Below, piece after piece: positions 22,540 through 33,734 of a stretch of DNA of 64,000 nt (positions are counted from its first letter, which is position 1; every line of letters begins with the position of its first letter). The stretch lies in assembly GCA_016271365.2 (NCBI GenBank), contig CM057455.1, positions 1,557,660,501-1,557,724,500 of the forward strand, given 5' to 3'. This DNA is from Neoceratodus forsteri (taxonomy: Eukaryota > Chordata > Ceratodontiformes > Ceratodontidae). The translations under genes and the position numbers were made by a program. Below the pieces are notes generated by a model that saw only the letters and a list, made by a program, of their open reading frames with translations, had not been told where the DNA came from and made no database searches.

Positions 22540-23868
22540 TTACATGGTTTTCACTACTATCATTTGGCTTATCCATATATTTCAGTACATTTAGAGTACT
22601 ACAGTTCTAGTTTCTCCACTCTGCTGTGTAATGTCCATAAATCAAAATCTCATAATCTATTGCTAGAAACAAAGATTCAGTCCAAATTTGAGCAATTACG
22701 GTCCCAAGCCCAATAATATAAGAACAGTCGAAAAATAAATGATGCATTGTTTCAACTTGATTAAAGCACCCTGGTCTTGAACACATTCTGTCCAGTAACT
22801 GTGTACGCTGTTGATTGCCTTTAACATTTTACTTGTTAAGACATCATAACCCAATTGTATTCCACATTTTCTGGGGGACCCATTGTTCTGTTAGCTGTCT
22901 TATCAAATCAGGTCTGAAAACCGCAGGTGTCAGTTCAAACAGTGGAAGTTCTGAATAAGATGTATCTTAAGTTATTTGATATAGGATCTTCCTGGATGTA
23001 TTACAAAATTGGGCATATGTGATTTTCCAGCCACCTAATTTCGAAAAGTGTCATTCATATAGCCTGGGATAATTCTGGTAGATTTCAGAACTCTGTCTCC
23101 ACCAGCTTCCCATAAAGAGAGCCAGGTACAAATATTGGAAATTACCTAATGTGACCAAGGTTTACTTGTCTGGAGCACTAAAGGATTCAAATAATAGTGT
23201 AGAAATATGCAATAAAAAAAAAACTGTTGGGTTAACCATAGCCACACCACCTATTTTAATGGGGAAATACTTTTTGTCTTTTAATTGGATTTAGTCTGCT
23301 TCCCCAAAGAGCTTGGAAGAAAACACTAAATAGTGTTGTCTTGCAGGATGAAGGTGAAGGAAATATGTAACTTAGGTAAAGAAACACCAGGAGTAAAAAA
23401 AGCTTTTATTAAATGTGTTTTTCTTACTTAATTACCACTTATTTCAGTTAGTAACTTTTTGTTTGTTAATATTTAATTTGCAATCCCAGTTGAGTTTGGC
23501 CAGATCCAATTAAGATATCTAATTTTTTTATGAGCTGAGTGGAAAGTTTGATGTTATGTATTGTCAAAAGGAGGGAACACCAGTCCCCTAACCCTGTTCC
23601 AACACAGTTTGTTACATTTAATGCACCTCCTGAGAATAAACAAAATATTTTAATACAATGTAGAGCATTTTTGGCTGATGTTTCATCTTTCGTCAATAGG
23701 CACACATCATCTGTGTATGCCAAAGACTTGCAGACCATATCACCTTCAGTATTTAAAGGAAAAATGTGGGGGTCTTGTTCTATCTTCCTTAATACAGGAT
23801 CTAAGCACTATATATATATATATATATATTAGAACTTAAAGGGAAGCCCTGTTGCACACCTCTTTTTA
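22540..23868 (-). mobile_element. Tx1/L1-like LINE B, 3' half of ORF2
   Basis: Minus strand. Just inside the break at 23868 the frame reads RGVQQGFPLS, the RT block before the active site. Then KSLAYTDDVCLLTKDE follows, with the catalytic YTDD at 23706-23717 (family usually YADD) and a GGALNVTNCVG block. Near 22726-22785 the C-terminal knuckle MCSRPGC...VETMHHLFFDC (C-x4-C-x8-H-x4-C) is intact, as in L1/Tx1 LINEs. Stops and shifts elsewhere make it dead. The 5' half continues at 26810 beyond the inserted CR1. Confidence 0.75.
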
Positions 23869-23871
23869 TTT

Positions 23872-26810
23872 GATATGTCATGCCAGGCATAGATACATAG
23901 ACAGTGTCGGCAGATAAGGGCCTATGGCCCACCCAGTCTGCCCATTTGAGCTTGTAAGTTCAGTTTGTTTTCCTAGAAGTCTGTTGCCCCTTACCTCTGA
24001 CCTCCAGAATTCCTTTATGTCTATCCCATGCATTCTTAAATCCCGTGATTGTTTTAGCGCCCACCTCTTCCTCTGGCAGGGTGTTCCACTTGTCCACCAC
24101 CCGTTCTGTGAAGAAATTCTTTCTCATGTTTCCTCTGAATCATTCTCCCTCCAACTTCATCCCATGCCCTCTAGTCCTGGAACATCTTTTTCACTTAAAA
24201 CTAGTGTTTTCCTGCACCCTGTTCCTCCCTGTAAGATACTTGTATGTCTCTATCATATCCCCTCTCTCCCTCCTCTCCCCCAGGGAATACATGTTCAGTT
24301 CCTTCAACCTATCTTCATAGGACTTGTGATGCAATCCATGCACCATCTTTGTTGCCCTCCTCTGAACCCTTCTACCCTGTCTGTCCTTACGTAGGTATGG
24401 TCTCCAGAACTGTACACTGTACTCCAGGTGGGGCCTCACTAGTGTCTTGTATAGTGGAATTATGACCTCCCTTTTCCTGCTGGTGATGCCCCTGCCTATG
24501 CATCCCAGCATCCTATTTGCTTTACCTACTGCCTTGTCACACTGTTTCCCTACCTTGGGGTCATCAGAGATGATAACCCCAAGATCCCTTTCCTGCTTGG
24601 TGCATGCTATATCCTCACCCCCAACTGATATATTGTGCCAGGGTTTTTGTGCCCCATATGCATTATCTTGCACTTCTTTGCATTGAATTTCAACTGCCAA
24701 ACACCTGACCATTCTTCAAGTTTCTGCAGGTCCCTTCTCATTCTGTCTACACCCTCTGGTGTGTCTACTCTGTTACAGAGCTTTGTGTCATCAGCGAACA
24801 GTGAAATTCTGCCTTCTAGTTCCTGCGCAGTGTCACTGATGAAGATGTTGAATAGGACCGGTCCCAGCACTGATCCCTGTGGTACTCCACTGGTCACTCT
24901 TCCCTCTGTGGAGTGACAGCCATTTACCACCACCCTCTGTGTCCTGCCACCCAGCCAATTACCTACCCACCACACTACTGTCCTGCCCACACCCATATTC
25001 CCCAGTTCGTGTATAGTCTTCTATGTGGCACAGTGTCAAAGGCCTTGCTGAAGTCCAGATAGGCCATGTCCACTGCCCTCCCCTGATCCACCTCCCTAGT
25101 CACCCAGTCAAAAAATTCAACAAGGTTGGTCTGACATGACCTCCCCCTGGTGAAACCATGCTGCCTTGGGTCCTGTAGTCCATTGACAACCAGATGTTCC
25201 ACCAATCTCTCCTTCAGTAGTGCTTCCATGATCTTCCCCACTACCGAGGTGAGGCTGACTGGTCTGTAGTTCCCTGCTTCCTCTTTGTTCCCACTTTTGT
25301 ATAGGACTACATCTGCTGTCCTCCAGTCTTTGGGTACTCTCCTGTTTCCAGTGATCAGCTAAACAAGATAGCCAGAGGTTCAGCCACTACCTCTCTTAGT
25401 TCTTTAAGGACCCTGGGTGCACCCATCTGGCCCCATTGCTTTATCAACTCTTATTACTTCCAGTTCCTTCAGGACCCTTTCTCGTGTAAAGGGACTTGTG
25501 TCCATTTCTGCACTATTCTCACCTTGTACTCCCTTCAGACCCATTACCCTCCTCTTCCTCAGTAAAGACTGAGCAGAAATACCTGTTCAGTATGTCAGCT
25601 TTACTGTTGTCATCCTCCACGTGCCCCATCCTCCCCCTTCAGTCTCACTATCCCTCCCTTTGTCTTTCTTTTTTCACTTATGTACCTGTAAAAGGTTTTG
25701 TCCCCTCTACCCACTGATTTTGCAATGTGCTCTTCTGTCTGAGCTTTGGCTTCCCTTACTGACCTCCCTTCCTCCCTTTGCTTCTCCTGGTACTTCTCCC
25801 TATCCCCTTCTGCCTGTGTCTTTTTACATTGCCTGAATGCAATCTTTTTGGCTTTCACTTTCTTTGCTACCTCTTTGGAAAACCATAATGGTCTCCTCTT
25901 CCTTTTCCTCTTGCTAACCTGCTTAATGCATAATTCTGTTGTTCTTGTAATCCCATTTTAAATACTGCCCACTGTTCCTCAACCCTGATTCCTGTCCCAT
26001 TCCCTTAATGCCTCTTTCAAGTATATCCCCATTTTCCCAAAGTCTACCCCCCTAAAATCCAGGATACATGTTTTTGTGTGGTTTGGTTCTGCTCTATCTG
26101 TGATTTCAAACCACAATGATTGGTGGTCACTGTTTCCCAGGTGCTCCCCCACTGTTACCCCCATCACACTGTCCCTGTTTGTGAGCACAAGGTCCAGTAT
26201 TGCCTTCTGCCAAGTTGGTTCCATGACCAGTTGCTTGAAGAAGGCACCCTGAAGAAAGTCCAGGATAAATCTGCTCCTAGTTGGCCTGCTGCTGGAATGC
26301 TCCAGTCCACGTCTGGAATATTGAACTCTCAACCAGTACTACCTCACCCTTGTCTGCCATCCTTTGGATGGCTAGCATCAACTCCCTATCTGTTTCTTCC
26401 TCCTGGGCTGGTGGTCTATAGACACACCTGTGCGGATGGCTGTCCCCATTTTCCTTTCCAGCTTAACCCACAGTATCTCTCCCCATTTTGTTCCTCCTGG
26501 ATCTCTGTGGCCCTTATGTCATTTTTCACATACAGTGCCCTCCTCCTCCTTCCTGCCTGCTCTGTCTCTTCTGAATATGTTGTAGCCAGGTATGACCATC
26601 TCCCAGTCATGGTTATCATTACACCAGGTTTCAGTGATGGCCACAATGTCCAGGTCTGACTGCACTATGACAGCCTCCAGATCTTCCATCTTGTTGCTAA
26701 GGCTCCTGGCATTTGCACACATGGCTTTCCATGATTTGACCTCCCTAGACTGTTTCACTGTTCTACTCCAGCCCCTTCCTTGGTTGGAGGCGTTCCATTA
26801 ATTAGTGTAG
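23872..26810 (-). mobile_element. CR1-clade LINE inserted in LINE B
   Basis: A minus-strand CR1 of a different subfamily from that at 9953. It is complete from the endonuclease start (about 26760) to the 3' end at 23885-23940, which reads TGGGCAGACTGGGTGGGCC ... GCCGACACTGTCTATG. It splits the RT of the surrounding Tx1-like LINE: the flanks encode the RT fingers on one side and the palm on the other. It is therefore younger than LINE B. Confidence 0.88.
24191..26758 (-). pseudogene. CR1 ORF2 in LINE B
   Basis: Blocks on the minus strand: endonuclease CANARSLSNKMEDL and AITETWCND (26758-26519); the S-D-H-like block LGNSDHQSLWFEI and ILDFRGVDFGKM (26332-25979); a basic linker (25858-25610); QHGFTRGRSCQTNL, YLDFSKAFDTVPHRRL (25241-24975); TSGVPQGSVLGPVLFNIFI; catalytic FADD at 24787-24798; and the C-terminal VRPHLEYSVQFWRP block (24712-24191). 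The RT core from 24607 to 24996 is open for 129 codons. Frame breaks remain between domains. Confidence 0.87.
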
Positions 26811-27665
26811 TACCAAAAGAAGCTTGATGCATACACTTTAACCAAGAGATAAAAAGAGGTGGAATTCCATATTTGCTTCATACAAACCAGAAAAATTTGT
26901 GGGATAACATGTCAAATGCAATTCATGGTATACCATATTAAATGCTTACATTGATCTAATGATAATAAAAGCCCTTGTACTTGGTTTAAGTTTCTGGGTT
27001 CTACCATTTCGCATAGTAGAATCAAGTGATTCTATGTAGCCCTAACTGGAACTGAACAGCTCTGCGACTAGGATACCAGATGAACTGTGACTTTCAGAAG
27101 TCTTACTGTCAGAATTTCAGAAAATATTTTCAAATCTGCATTCAAAAGACAGATTGGTCTCCAATTTGAAAGGTCCACTTTGTCACCAGTTTCATATAAA
27201 AATATAATCAAAACCATCTTTCATATTCTAGGGACCAGTATGTTGTGACTAAATATTGAATTAAACACTTAAGTCAATTCTTCCGTTCATGCAGGTTATA
27301 CTAATTGAAAAAAATGTACTAATTTAAACATCCTTACCAGGTGCTATATCTGAATATAAGGAATGTATTGCAGATACCAGTTCTGCTTCAGAAATGTTAA
27401 AGATCAGTGGGGGGTGGAATCCTGTGGTACCTGTGGCAATTACAGGCCTGAAAGAAATTGTTCACTTCTACTCCTAGTTGTAAAGCGTTTTCTAAACAAT
27501 TGCTTTGTATAGCCAGGGATAGTTTCTAGTATACTGTCTGTATCAGTTAGTAAAGAATCTTGATTTGATTTTATACTCTTCATATTTTTCCTGCTTATTC
27601 TGTATTTACAAGCCTCATAAGGGCATACAAAGGCGTTTGCCCTGAGTGCCATATTTTTGTTGAAG
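26811..27665 (-). mobile_element. Tx1/L1-like LINE B, 5' half of the RT
   Basis: The minus-strand translation gives LLTDTDSILETIPGYTKQLF (27570-27510), the linker before the RT in L1/Tx1 LINEs. Much-decayed pieces follow, resembling NADLKIFSEILTVRLLKV (RT fingers; about 27120) and the block with CSVPVRAT. The 5' end is cut near 27665, where the 3' end of LINE A begins, so either LINE A landed here or a rearrangement joined them. Confidence 0.6.
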
Positions 27666-27669
27666 AAGT

Positions 27670-29327
27670 ATGGGGGAATTTTTATTGGAAGGGCAACCAA
27701 GCAAATCACAGTCAGTCATACAAAAACATATAAATTAAAATAAAGAGCAAGAAATAAAACCAAAAGGAACTATTACATCATAGTACCAAAAAAAAGAAAA
27801 AAGAAAGCAAGCAAAAGCAAAATACAAATAAAACATGAAACAAAAAAAAAGAACGCAATATTGGGCAGCATACAGTGTGGAAGTAAAGTCAAAAGAGAGA
27901 GCTGCAAGAGTCCCAGAACCTATGGACCTCCCCAGGCGGACAAGGCCGCTTATCCCTATCAAAGACCTTGTAGAATTCCAACTGAATATTCACAAACAGT
28001 TCTTGATGGGGAACCAGCTTCTGTTGAAGGACCCAAGAATGCCGTGTTTGCCAAAGATAATATTTACATAAAGCCATCTAAATTTGCAATGTGGAAGAAG
28101 TATACAAAGTCCGCACAGGGGGAAAAATGCCTCAGATCAAGTCCTGATATGTAACAGAAAGAAAATGAAGGTCGCTCCATCGAGCTGCTGCATGGGACCA
28201 AAACTGTAGAGCATAAGGACAATCAAAAAAAAGTGTTCCTGGGTTTCCAGTGTAGAGCCACAACCAGGCCTAAGGCAATAACGATCCGAGAAAGGCTTGA
28301 GCTTATAAGATTTTCAAACTCACAACCTATTGTGATAGCTCCGCCAAACCAGGTCCCAGACAAGGGGGAAGGGGGCAACCCTTATTAAGATGGCTACGAA
28401 CTGTGTTAAAGGCCGACACTAGACATTGTGGAAATTGAAAGGCAAGGCAGAAGTGTTCCAGCATAATAAACTGATAGAGCAACTTCCTAGTAGCTGTTAA
28501 TAAAACACCATGAGAGAGCTTCCACTTCTTTATCTTCTGAAAGACCACAATCACATAGTCGGGGACAAAAAGAAGTTTATGAATGACCCTGAGACCAGTG
28601 GATTGCCAATCAGGGAGATACACTACTAATAATTCCCAGACAGCTGGGGACCAAAGAGATAATGATCGTGGTAGAACAGTAGTCACATTAGTTGTGAAAA
28701 AGCAAGCAAACAAAAAAAAAAGCGGGTTTAACATGCCGAGCCCACCCTTCTGCTGTGGCTCATACGTCATGTCCCTCGTAACAGGGCATGAGGCTGCCAC
28801 CCGAAACTGCCCAAAAGAAGACACTGTTAAGTCTTGTCTCAAGACTGGGGGTAGGGGGACATAGCTTATAAACAAAAATACTGGCACTAAAAGGTCTTGA
28901 TCAATAAAATCCTCTTCAACTTAGAAATGCGTGCTTCATTCCATCTATTTACCTTAATCATGACTCTTTGTATACAAGCTTCCCAATTAAGAATGGCCAT
29001 ATCAGAAACACCATACAATATGCCCAAAATGTTGATGTCAGAAGTCAAAACAGGAACAGAGGCAATATCCGGAGGGAGAGAAAGCACTGCTTCACCCATT
29101 GAAAACCCTCTACTTTTGCCAAAATTGATACTAGAGGAGGACAAATCTGAGCAAGCATCCAAAAGTTGGCACAAAGCCAGTCCTTCCATCGCAGAGCTAC
29201 AAAAGATGAAACTGCTATCTGCATAGGACACAACCTTCAGGGGAGCTACCTGAGGAGTCGGGTGTACTCCTTGGATGGAATTGCAGCTGTGAATGTTCCG
29301 TAAGAGAGGGACCAAACAAAAAAAAAG
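27670..29327 (-). mobile_element. Tx1/L1-like LINE A, 3' half of ORF2 and 3' end
   Basis: Minus strand, continuing from the piece at 36222-39770 across the DIRS insertion. It carries the RT active-site block VVSYADSSFIF at 29214-29225, where the second catalytic Asp is replaced by Ser (YADS). Then come an INFGKSRGFSMG block, a NWEACIQRVMIKVNRW block, a TYEPQQKGGLGMLNP block (about 28760) and the C-terminal knuckle start CLRPGC...ETQEHFF (about 28215-28275). The 3' end near 27672 has CCAATAAAAATT, a polyadenylation signal. Confidence 0.78.
28327..29315 (-). pseudogene. LINE A ORF2, RT palm to C-terminus
   Basis: Two long frames (29315-28887, 142 codons; 28887-28327, 186 codons) cover the RT palm, thumb and part of the C-terminal domain of an L1/Tx1-type protein. 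The YADS at the active site would abolish DNA synthesis by itself, since the two adjacent aspartates bind the metal ions. The N-terminal part is on the far side of the DIRS element. Confidence 0.72.
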
Positions 29328-29330
29328 TAC

Positions 29331-29376
29331 AGTTATGTAAGAACTTACCGTAACAGTAGATCTTCAAGAACAGCTC
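29331..29376. repeat. DIRS 1 left terminal repeat, outer part
   Basis: TAAGAACTTACCGTAACAG and the following bases to CAGCTC match the internal complementary region in reverse complement and the same region of DIRS 2 (60664-60720). The repeat continues at 30279 after the inserted LINE fragment. Confidence 0.88.
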
Positions 29377-30278
29377 ATTATTCATTTATTCATTACAAAT
29401 CGGGTTTACAACCTTTGAGTCAGAGACTCATTTACAATGGCACCTCGTCGCGGGAGGGGCAGACATCAAGACAGTTATTACAGTGCAGATTAAAACAGAG
29501 GATAACATTACAAGTACAGTAAAAGAAACATTTAACATAGATACACTTAGGTTACGTAATGTAATAGTTTGTATGTTACTTAGGTTACATAATGTTACAA
29601 AATTGTGAGTTACACTCATGGATATAGTAGGTCCTCAGAGAAGACAGTGGGTTACATCCCTGTTTGGACCTAGTAGGGAAGGGGTAGGTCTGGGGGAGGG
29701 AGAGGCTGTCCAGTGAACGTTGTCGAGCTGGGGGCAAGGCGGGCAGGAACCACAGGTTACAACAGGGGGTTAGTTGCACCTACAACAGCAGGTATTAAAG
29801 ATATGGTTCCAAAGGGCTGTTTTGAAGGAGCCAATTTTTGGCAAGTTGGAGATGCAGCTAGGGAAGGAGTTGAACTAGGTGGGTGCTCGGTAGAGGAAGG
29901 ATCTCTGGACAAGAGAGGTCTTGATTCTGGGCACCTTGAAAGTGGTCTTAACAGAGCTATGGGTGATGATGGATGAAGATGGCTGCTGTAGGGAGGTGGA
30001 GACCCCCCTCCCGGGGGAAGAGTTCTAGCAGAGATTTCTTACCGAGAAGGCAGGTCTAGTAGAGCAGTCACTCCTCAAAGTTAAGAAGATTGGTGGTAGT
30101 ATAGAGAGAAGGCAGGTGTGAGTACAGCTGGGGGCACTGGTCAGGAGCCTACAAGCCTTATTAATAGAGAGTTGGATTTTGGAGAGGGCAGTGTTGTCAG
30201 CTGCAGCGTAGATGGGCAAGCCATAGTCCATGACAGACAAGACGGAGGAGGTGATGGCCAGCCTGAGGGCAACCTAGT
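29377..30278 (-). mobile_element. 5'-truncated LINE inserted in the DIRS terminal repeat
   Basis: The 902-bp insert is flanked by an exact AGCTC duplication (29372-29376 and 30279-30283) that occurs once in the uninterrupted repeat. Its 3' end lies at 29377 with an ATGAATAA-type tail on the minus strand. It encodes the end of a LINE reverse transcriptase: VMDYGLPIYAAADNTALSKIQ (30237 onward), ACRLLTSAP, then after a stop QRSFLYRAP...FNSFPS. This pattern is typical of L2/Rex1-like LINEs. The palm domain is missing, so it is not autonomous. Confidence 0.85.
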
Positions 30279-30455
30279 AGCTCTTGCAGCAGGTTACACC
30301 ATTAGGACTGAAGCCGTCAGGCACCAGGACCCCACGGAAAAATTCTAGGTAGCAATATCCAATGGGGGACCGCCCCTGACGTCGGCCCCGACCCCAACAT
30401 CCGGCATCATAAAAAAGGGGTGGTTCCCCAGCATCTCTCAGTCTCCCACCAGAGA
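30279..30455. repeat. DIRS 1 left terminal repeat, inner part
   Basis: It is the reverse complement of 36040-36200 with a few substitutions: CTCTTGCAGCAGGTTACACC, GGCACCAGGACCCCAC, AATATCCAATGGGGGACC and CATCCGGCATCATA are all recognisable on the other side. Confidence 0.9.
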
Positions 30456-30619
30456 CTTCCAGCATAAAGGTGACTTCTGAAGGGGAGACCAAGGATCCGC
30501 TTCCAAAGGAAGAATTATGAATAAAGTAATCTGATTGCATCCGAGATGCCCAAGTCTGAAGACCAAACCTCCTGAGGTGAAGATGGGAGGGAAACTACCT
30601 GCTACAAGAGCTGTTCTTG

Positions 30620-30710
30620 ATGATCTACTGTTACGGTAAGTTCTTATGTAACTGTACTATCTTACTTCGCGAAACAGCTCTTGCAGCAGGTTACACCACT
30701 AGGACTGATT
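30620..30710. repeat. DIRS 1 internal complementary region
   Basis: GATCTACTGTTACGGTAAG ... GTAACTGTACTATCTTAC ... GCAGCAGGTTACACC matches the left terminus (reverse complement) joined directly to the right terminus through a shared GTA. In the DIRS model this region templates the circular DNA intermediate that the recombinase integrates. Confidence 0.88.
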
Positions 30711-30779
30711 CCCAAACAGTAAGGGAACAAAATACCCTGATCAGGAGGAGGATAGGAGGGATCCTAGAGTGAACCAAAA

Positions 30780-31970
30780 TTAGGACAAAAGTCCTTGAAG
30801 GATTGCCAGGTCAAAACCAGCTCTACACCTAGAAGTGATGTCCAAACTGTAATGCCTGATAAAGGTATGTACAGTGCTCCAAGTAGTGGCCGCACAAATG
30901 GCTGATGTAGGGACGTTCTTGAGCACCGCGAAAGGGGTAGCCTCCACCCTTGTGGAATGTCCTTTCACCGATCCCAGTAAAGACTTGTTGCGCTTTTGGT
31001 AACAGAACGTGATGCATTTGACCAGCCACTTGGAGAGAGTTTGTTTTGATACAGGTGCTCCTTGCATCCTGTGAGCAAATGATAGGAAAAGCTGATCTGA
31101 CCGGCGATGGGAATTGGTTCTGGTTAGATAGTACCTGAGGATCCTGTGCACATCTAATGTGTGCAAGAGAGCTTCCCCTCAGTTAGAGTGGTTGGGATAG
31201 TACACCGGAAGGTCAATATCCTGATTGAGAGTTAAGGTTGAGACCACCTTGGAGAAAAACTTAGGATTTGTCCTTAAGGACACTCTGTCCTTGTGAAAAA
31301 ACAAGTAAGGTTCTTTACCTGTGAACACATGAAGTTTAGAGACTCTTCTGGCGGAAGTAACCTCAACTAAAAATAGCGTCTTCCAAGAGAGAAGACACAG
31401 CTCACAATCTGCGGCTGGTTCAAGTGGGGGCAGCGTGAGCTGCTCTAGGACGAAAAGAAGATCCCAAGGGGGAATAGGATCTTTGATAGGAGGTCTCAAA
31501 TGGAGGATGCCATGCAGAAAAGTGCAGAAGGCCTCTAGCTGCACTAGTGACCTGTGACCTACCGGGGAATGGTATGCCGAAATGGCACAGAGGTGTACCA
31601 TTATGGAGGAATAGGCGAGCCCTGATTCATACAGGGGTAGGAGGTAGTCCAGCATTGACTTCTTCGGGCAGTCAAGTGGGGTTAAGCCGAGGGCCTGAGC
31701 CCAAAGACAAAACTTGCACCATTTCATGGTGTAGGTGGTATGAGTGGAGGGTTTTCTTGCCGCTACTAAGATGTCCACCATGTACCGTGAAACCCCGTGT
31801 CCAATGACTGCTATGTCCTTGGGAGCCAGGCGTGCAGGTTCAGTGACCTGAGGTTTGGGTGGACCAGGGAGCCTGCTTCCTGGGACAACAGGTGTGAGCT
31901 GGCTGGCAAAGGCAACGGTGGTTCCTGGACCAGTTGGTGCAGGAGAGGGAACCAAATTTGTCTGGGCCAA
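30780..31970 (-). pseudogene. DIRS 1 tyrosine recombinase, one in-frame stop
   Basis: From 31970 to 31179 the frame is open for 263 codons. It holds an N-terminal core-binding part with ARKPSTHTTYTMKW and SAYH, and the first catalytic block with TSARRVSKL (Arg). After one TGA near 31180 the same frame continues for about 135 codons with the KGHSTRVEAT block (His-x-x-Arg), AATTWSTVHTFIRHYSLD (His/Trp and the Tyr nucleophile) and a C-terminal AGFDLAILQGLLS. The four key residues Arg, His-x-x-Arg and Tyr all seem present. The enzyme would integrate the circular intermediate. It is the best-preserved gene of this element. Confidence 0.85.
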
Positions 31971-32092
31971 AAGGGCACCACTAGGATCATTGATGCTTCC
32001 TCCTCACGGAGCTTCAGTATAAGCCTCTGGATCAAAGGGAAGGGTCAGAAAGCATAGAGGAACCTGTTCATCCAGGAGAGGGACAACATGTC

Positions 32093-33680
32093 TCACCAGA
32101 AAACACCAGACCCTGGATCTAACGAACAGAAGTTGGGCAGTTTTGCATTGGATTGGGACGCAAATAGGTCTAAATCTGGTGTCCCCCATCTGCGGAACAG
32201 ATGCTCTACTACTTCTTGCAGCAGTTCCCATTCATGAGCCTTGATTTTCAGCCAGCTCAGGCAGTCTGCGATGGTGTTGTCCACCCCAGGAACATACACC
32301 GCAGTAATCTCTGTGCCATGCTGTAAAACCCAGTCCCACACCCTCTTTGCCTCCCTGCAAAGAGGGTAGGAGTGAGTGCCTCCTTGTTTGTTGATATAGT
32401 ACATCACCGGGGTATTTTCTGTTTGTAATAACAGAAGACCTGGTGTGATCTCTGACTGAAAGTCCTGTAGAGCATACAGGGCTGCCGTCATTTTGAGGAT
32501 GTTGATGTTGATGTGGAGGTGAGACTCCAGGGTCGACCAAGATCTCTGGGTCCTGACTCCTTCCAGGTGGGCTCTCCAACTGGACCCTGAAGCATCTGTG
32601 GAGAGAGTCAGAGTTGGAGCAGGTGCTAAGAAAGGGACTGTTGTAGAAAGGTGTTCTGGGACAAGCCACCATTGCCAGTCTCAGGTGATGGCATTCATGA
32701 TCCAGACTATCTGATGCAGTTGATCCTGCTTTTGGTCCCATTAGGCTCATAGCATCCATTGGATAACCCTCATATGGAGTCAAGCTAGGGGAACAGTCGC
32801 GATGGCTGCCGCTAATGTGTCTGAGCAGGCAAAGAATGGTCCTGGCTGGGACCAACTTCTTTTCCATCATATCCCTTATGAGGGACCGGTTGTGTTCCAC
32901 CCTGTCCTGAGGAAGGAAATCTTTCCCTTAATCGTTGTCGAAAACTGCACCAATAAACTGCAACCTCTGTGATGGGACGACACACAACTTCTCCTGGTTG
33001 ATAGTAATGCCCAGCAATCTGAAGAGGGAATGAGTTTCTTGAATTGCGGCTATCAAAGCCTCCCAAGAGGGGGCCATGAGGAGCTAGTCATCGAGGTATG
33101 GAAACACACAGTGTCCCTGTCTCCTCAGAGCTGCTGCCATGACTGCCACACATTTCATAAACATGCAAGGCGCCAAGGACAGTCCTAAGGGGGGAGCTCA
33201 GAACTGGTAGTGGCATCCCAGGAACTCAAAACGCAGGAATTTCCAGTGTGCCCGAGTGATGGGGAGATGGAGATATGCATCCTGCATCTCTAGCGACGCG
33301 AGCCATATTTCCTGCTTGAGTATGGGGACGAGAACTGGAAGGGTGACCATGCAGAAGTGTTTGTACAGCACAAATGTGTTGAGATCGCTGAGGTCCAGGA
33401 TTGGGTGAAGTCCCCTGTCTTCTTTGCAACCAGGAAGAAGTGTGAATAATATCCTTCACCTGTCTGGTTCTGTGGTACTGGTTCTATGGCATTCTTGTCC
33501 AGGAGTGCCAAGATCTCTTGCTGAATGAGCAAGGCATGCTGACCCGGATAACGGGAGAGCAGAGGAGGCCTTGATGGTGGGTGGTTGAGAAACTCGATAG
33601 AGTGTCCTTGACTTACTAATTGAAGAACCCACCAGTTGGAGGTTATCCTCTGCCACCCTGAAAGATGGTAAGAAACACAA
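32093..33680 (-). pseudogene. DIRS 1 reverse transcriptase-RNase H, broken
   Basis: The RT begins near 33680 and continues with QEILALLDKNAIEPVP and GYYSHFFLVAKKTG (33532-33430). The catalytic YLDD is at 33087-33098, but the next codon is TAG where DIRS 2 has Trp. RNase H follows with YINKQGGTHSYPLCREAK, VYVPGVDNTIADCLSW (the N-x-x-A-D-x-L-S block) and DLDLFASQSNAKLPNFCS (32491-32093), typical of DIRS. Several frame changes separate the blocks. Confidence 0.85.
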
Positions 33681-33734
33681 CCCCCAACCCTTCCTTCCCT
33701 CAGATCCAGAGGTGAGGCAGGGGTCGGGAAGGAG

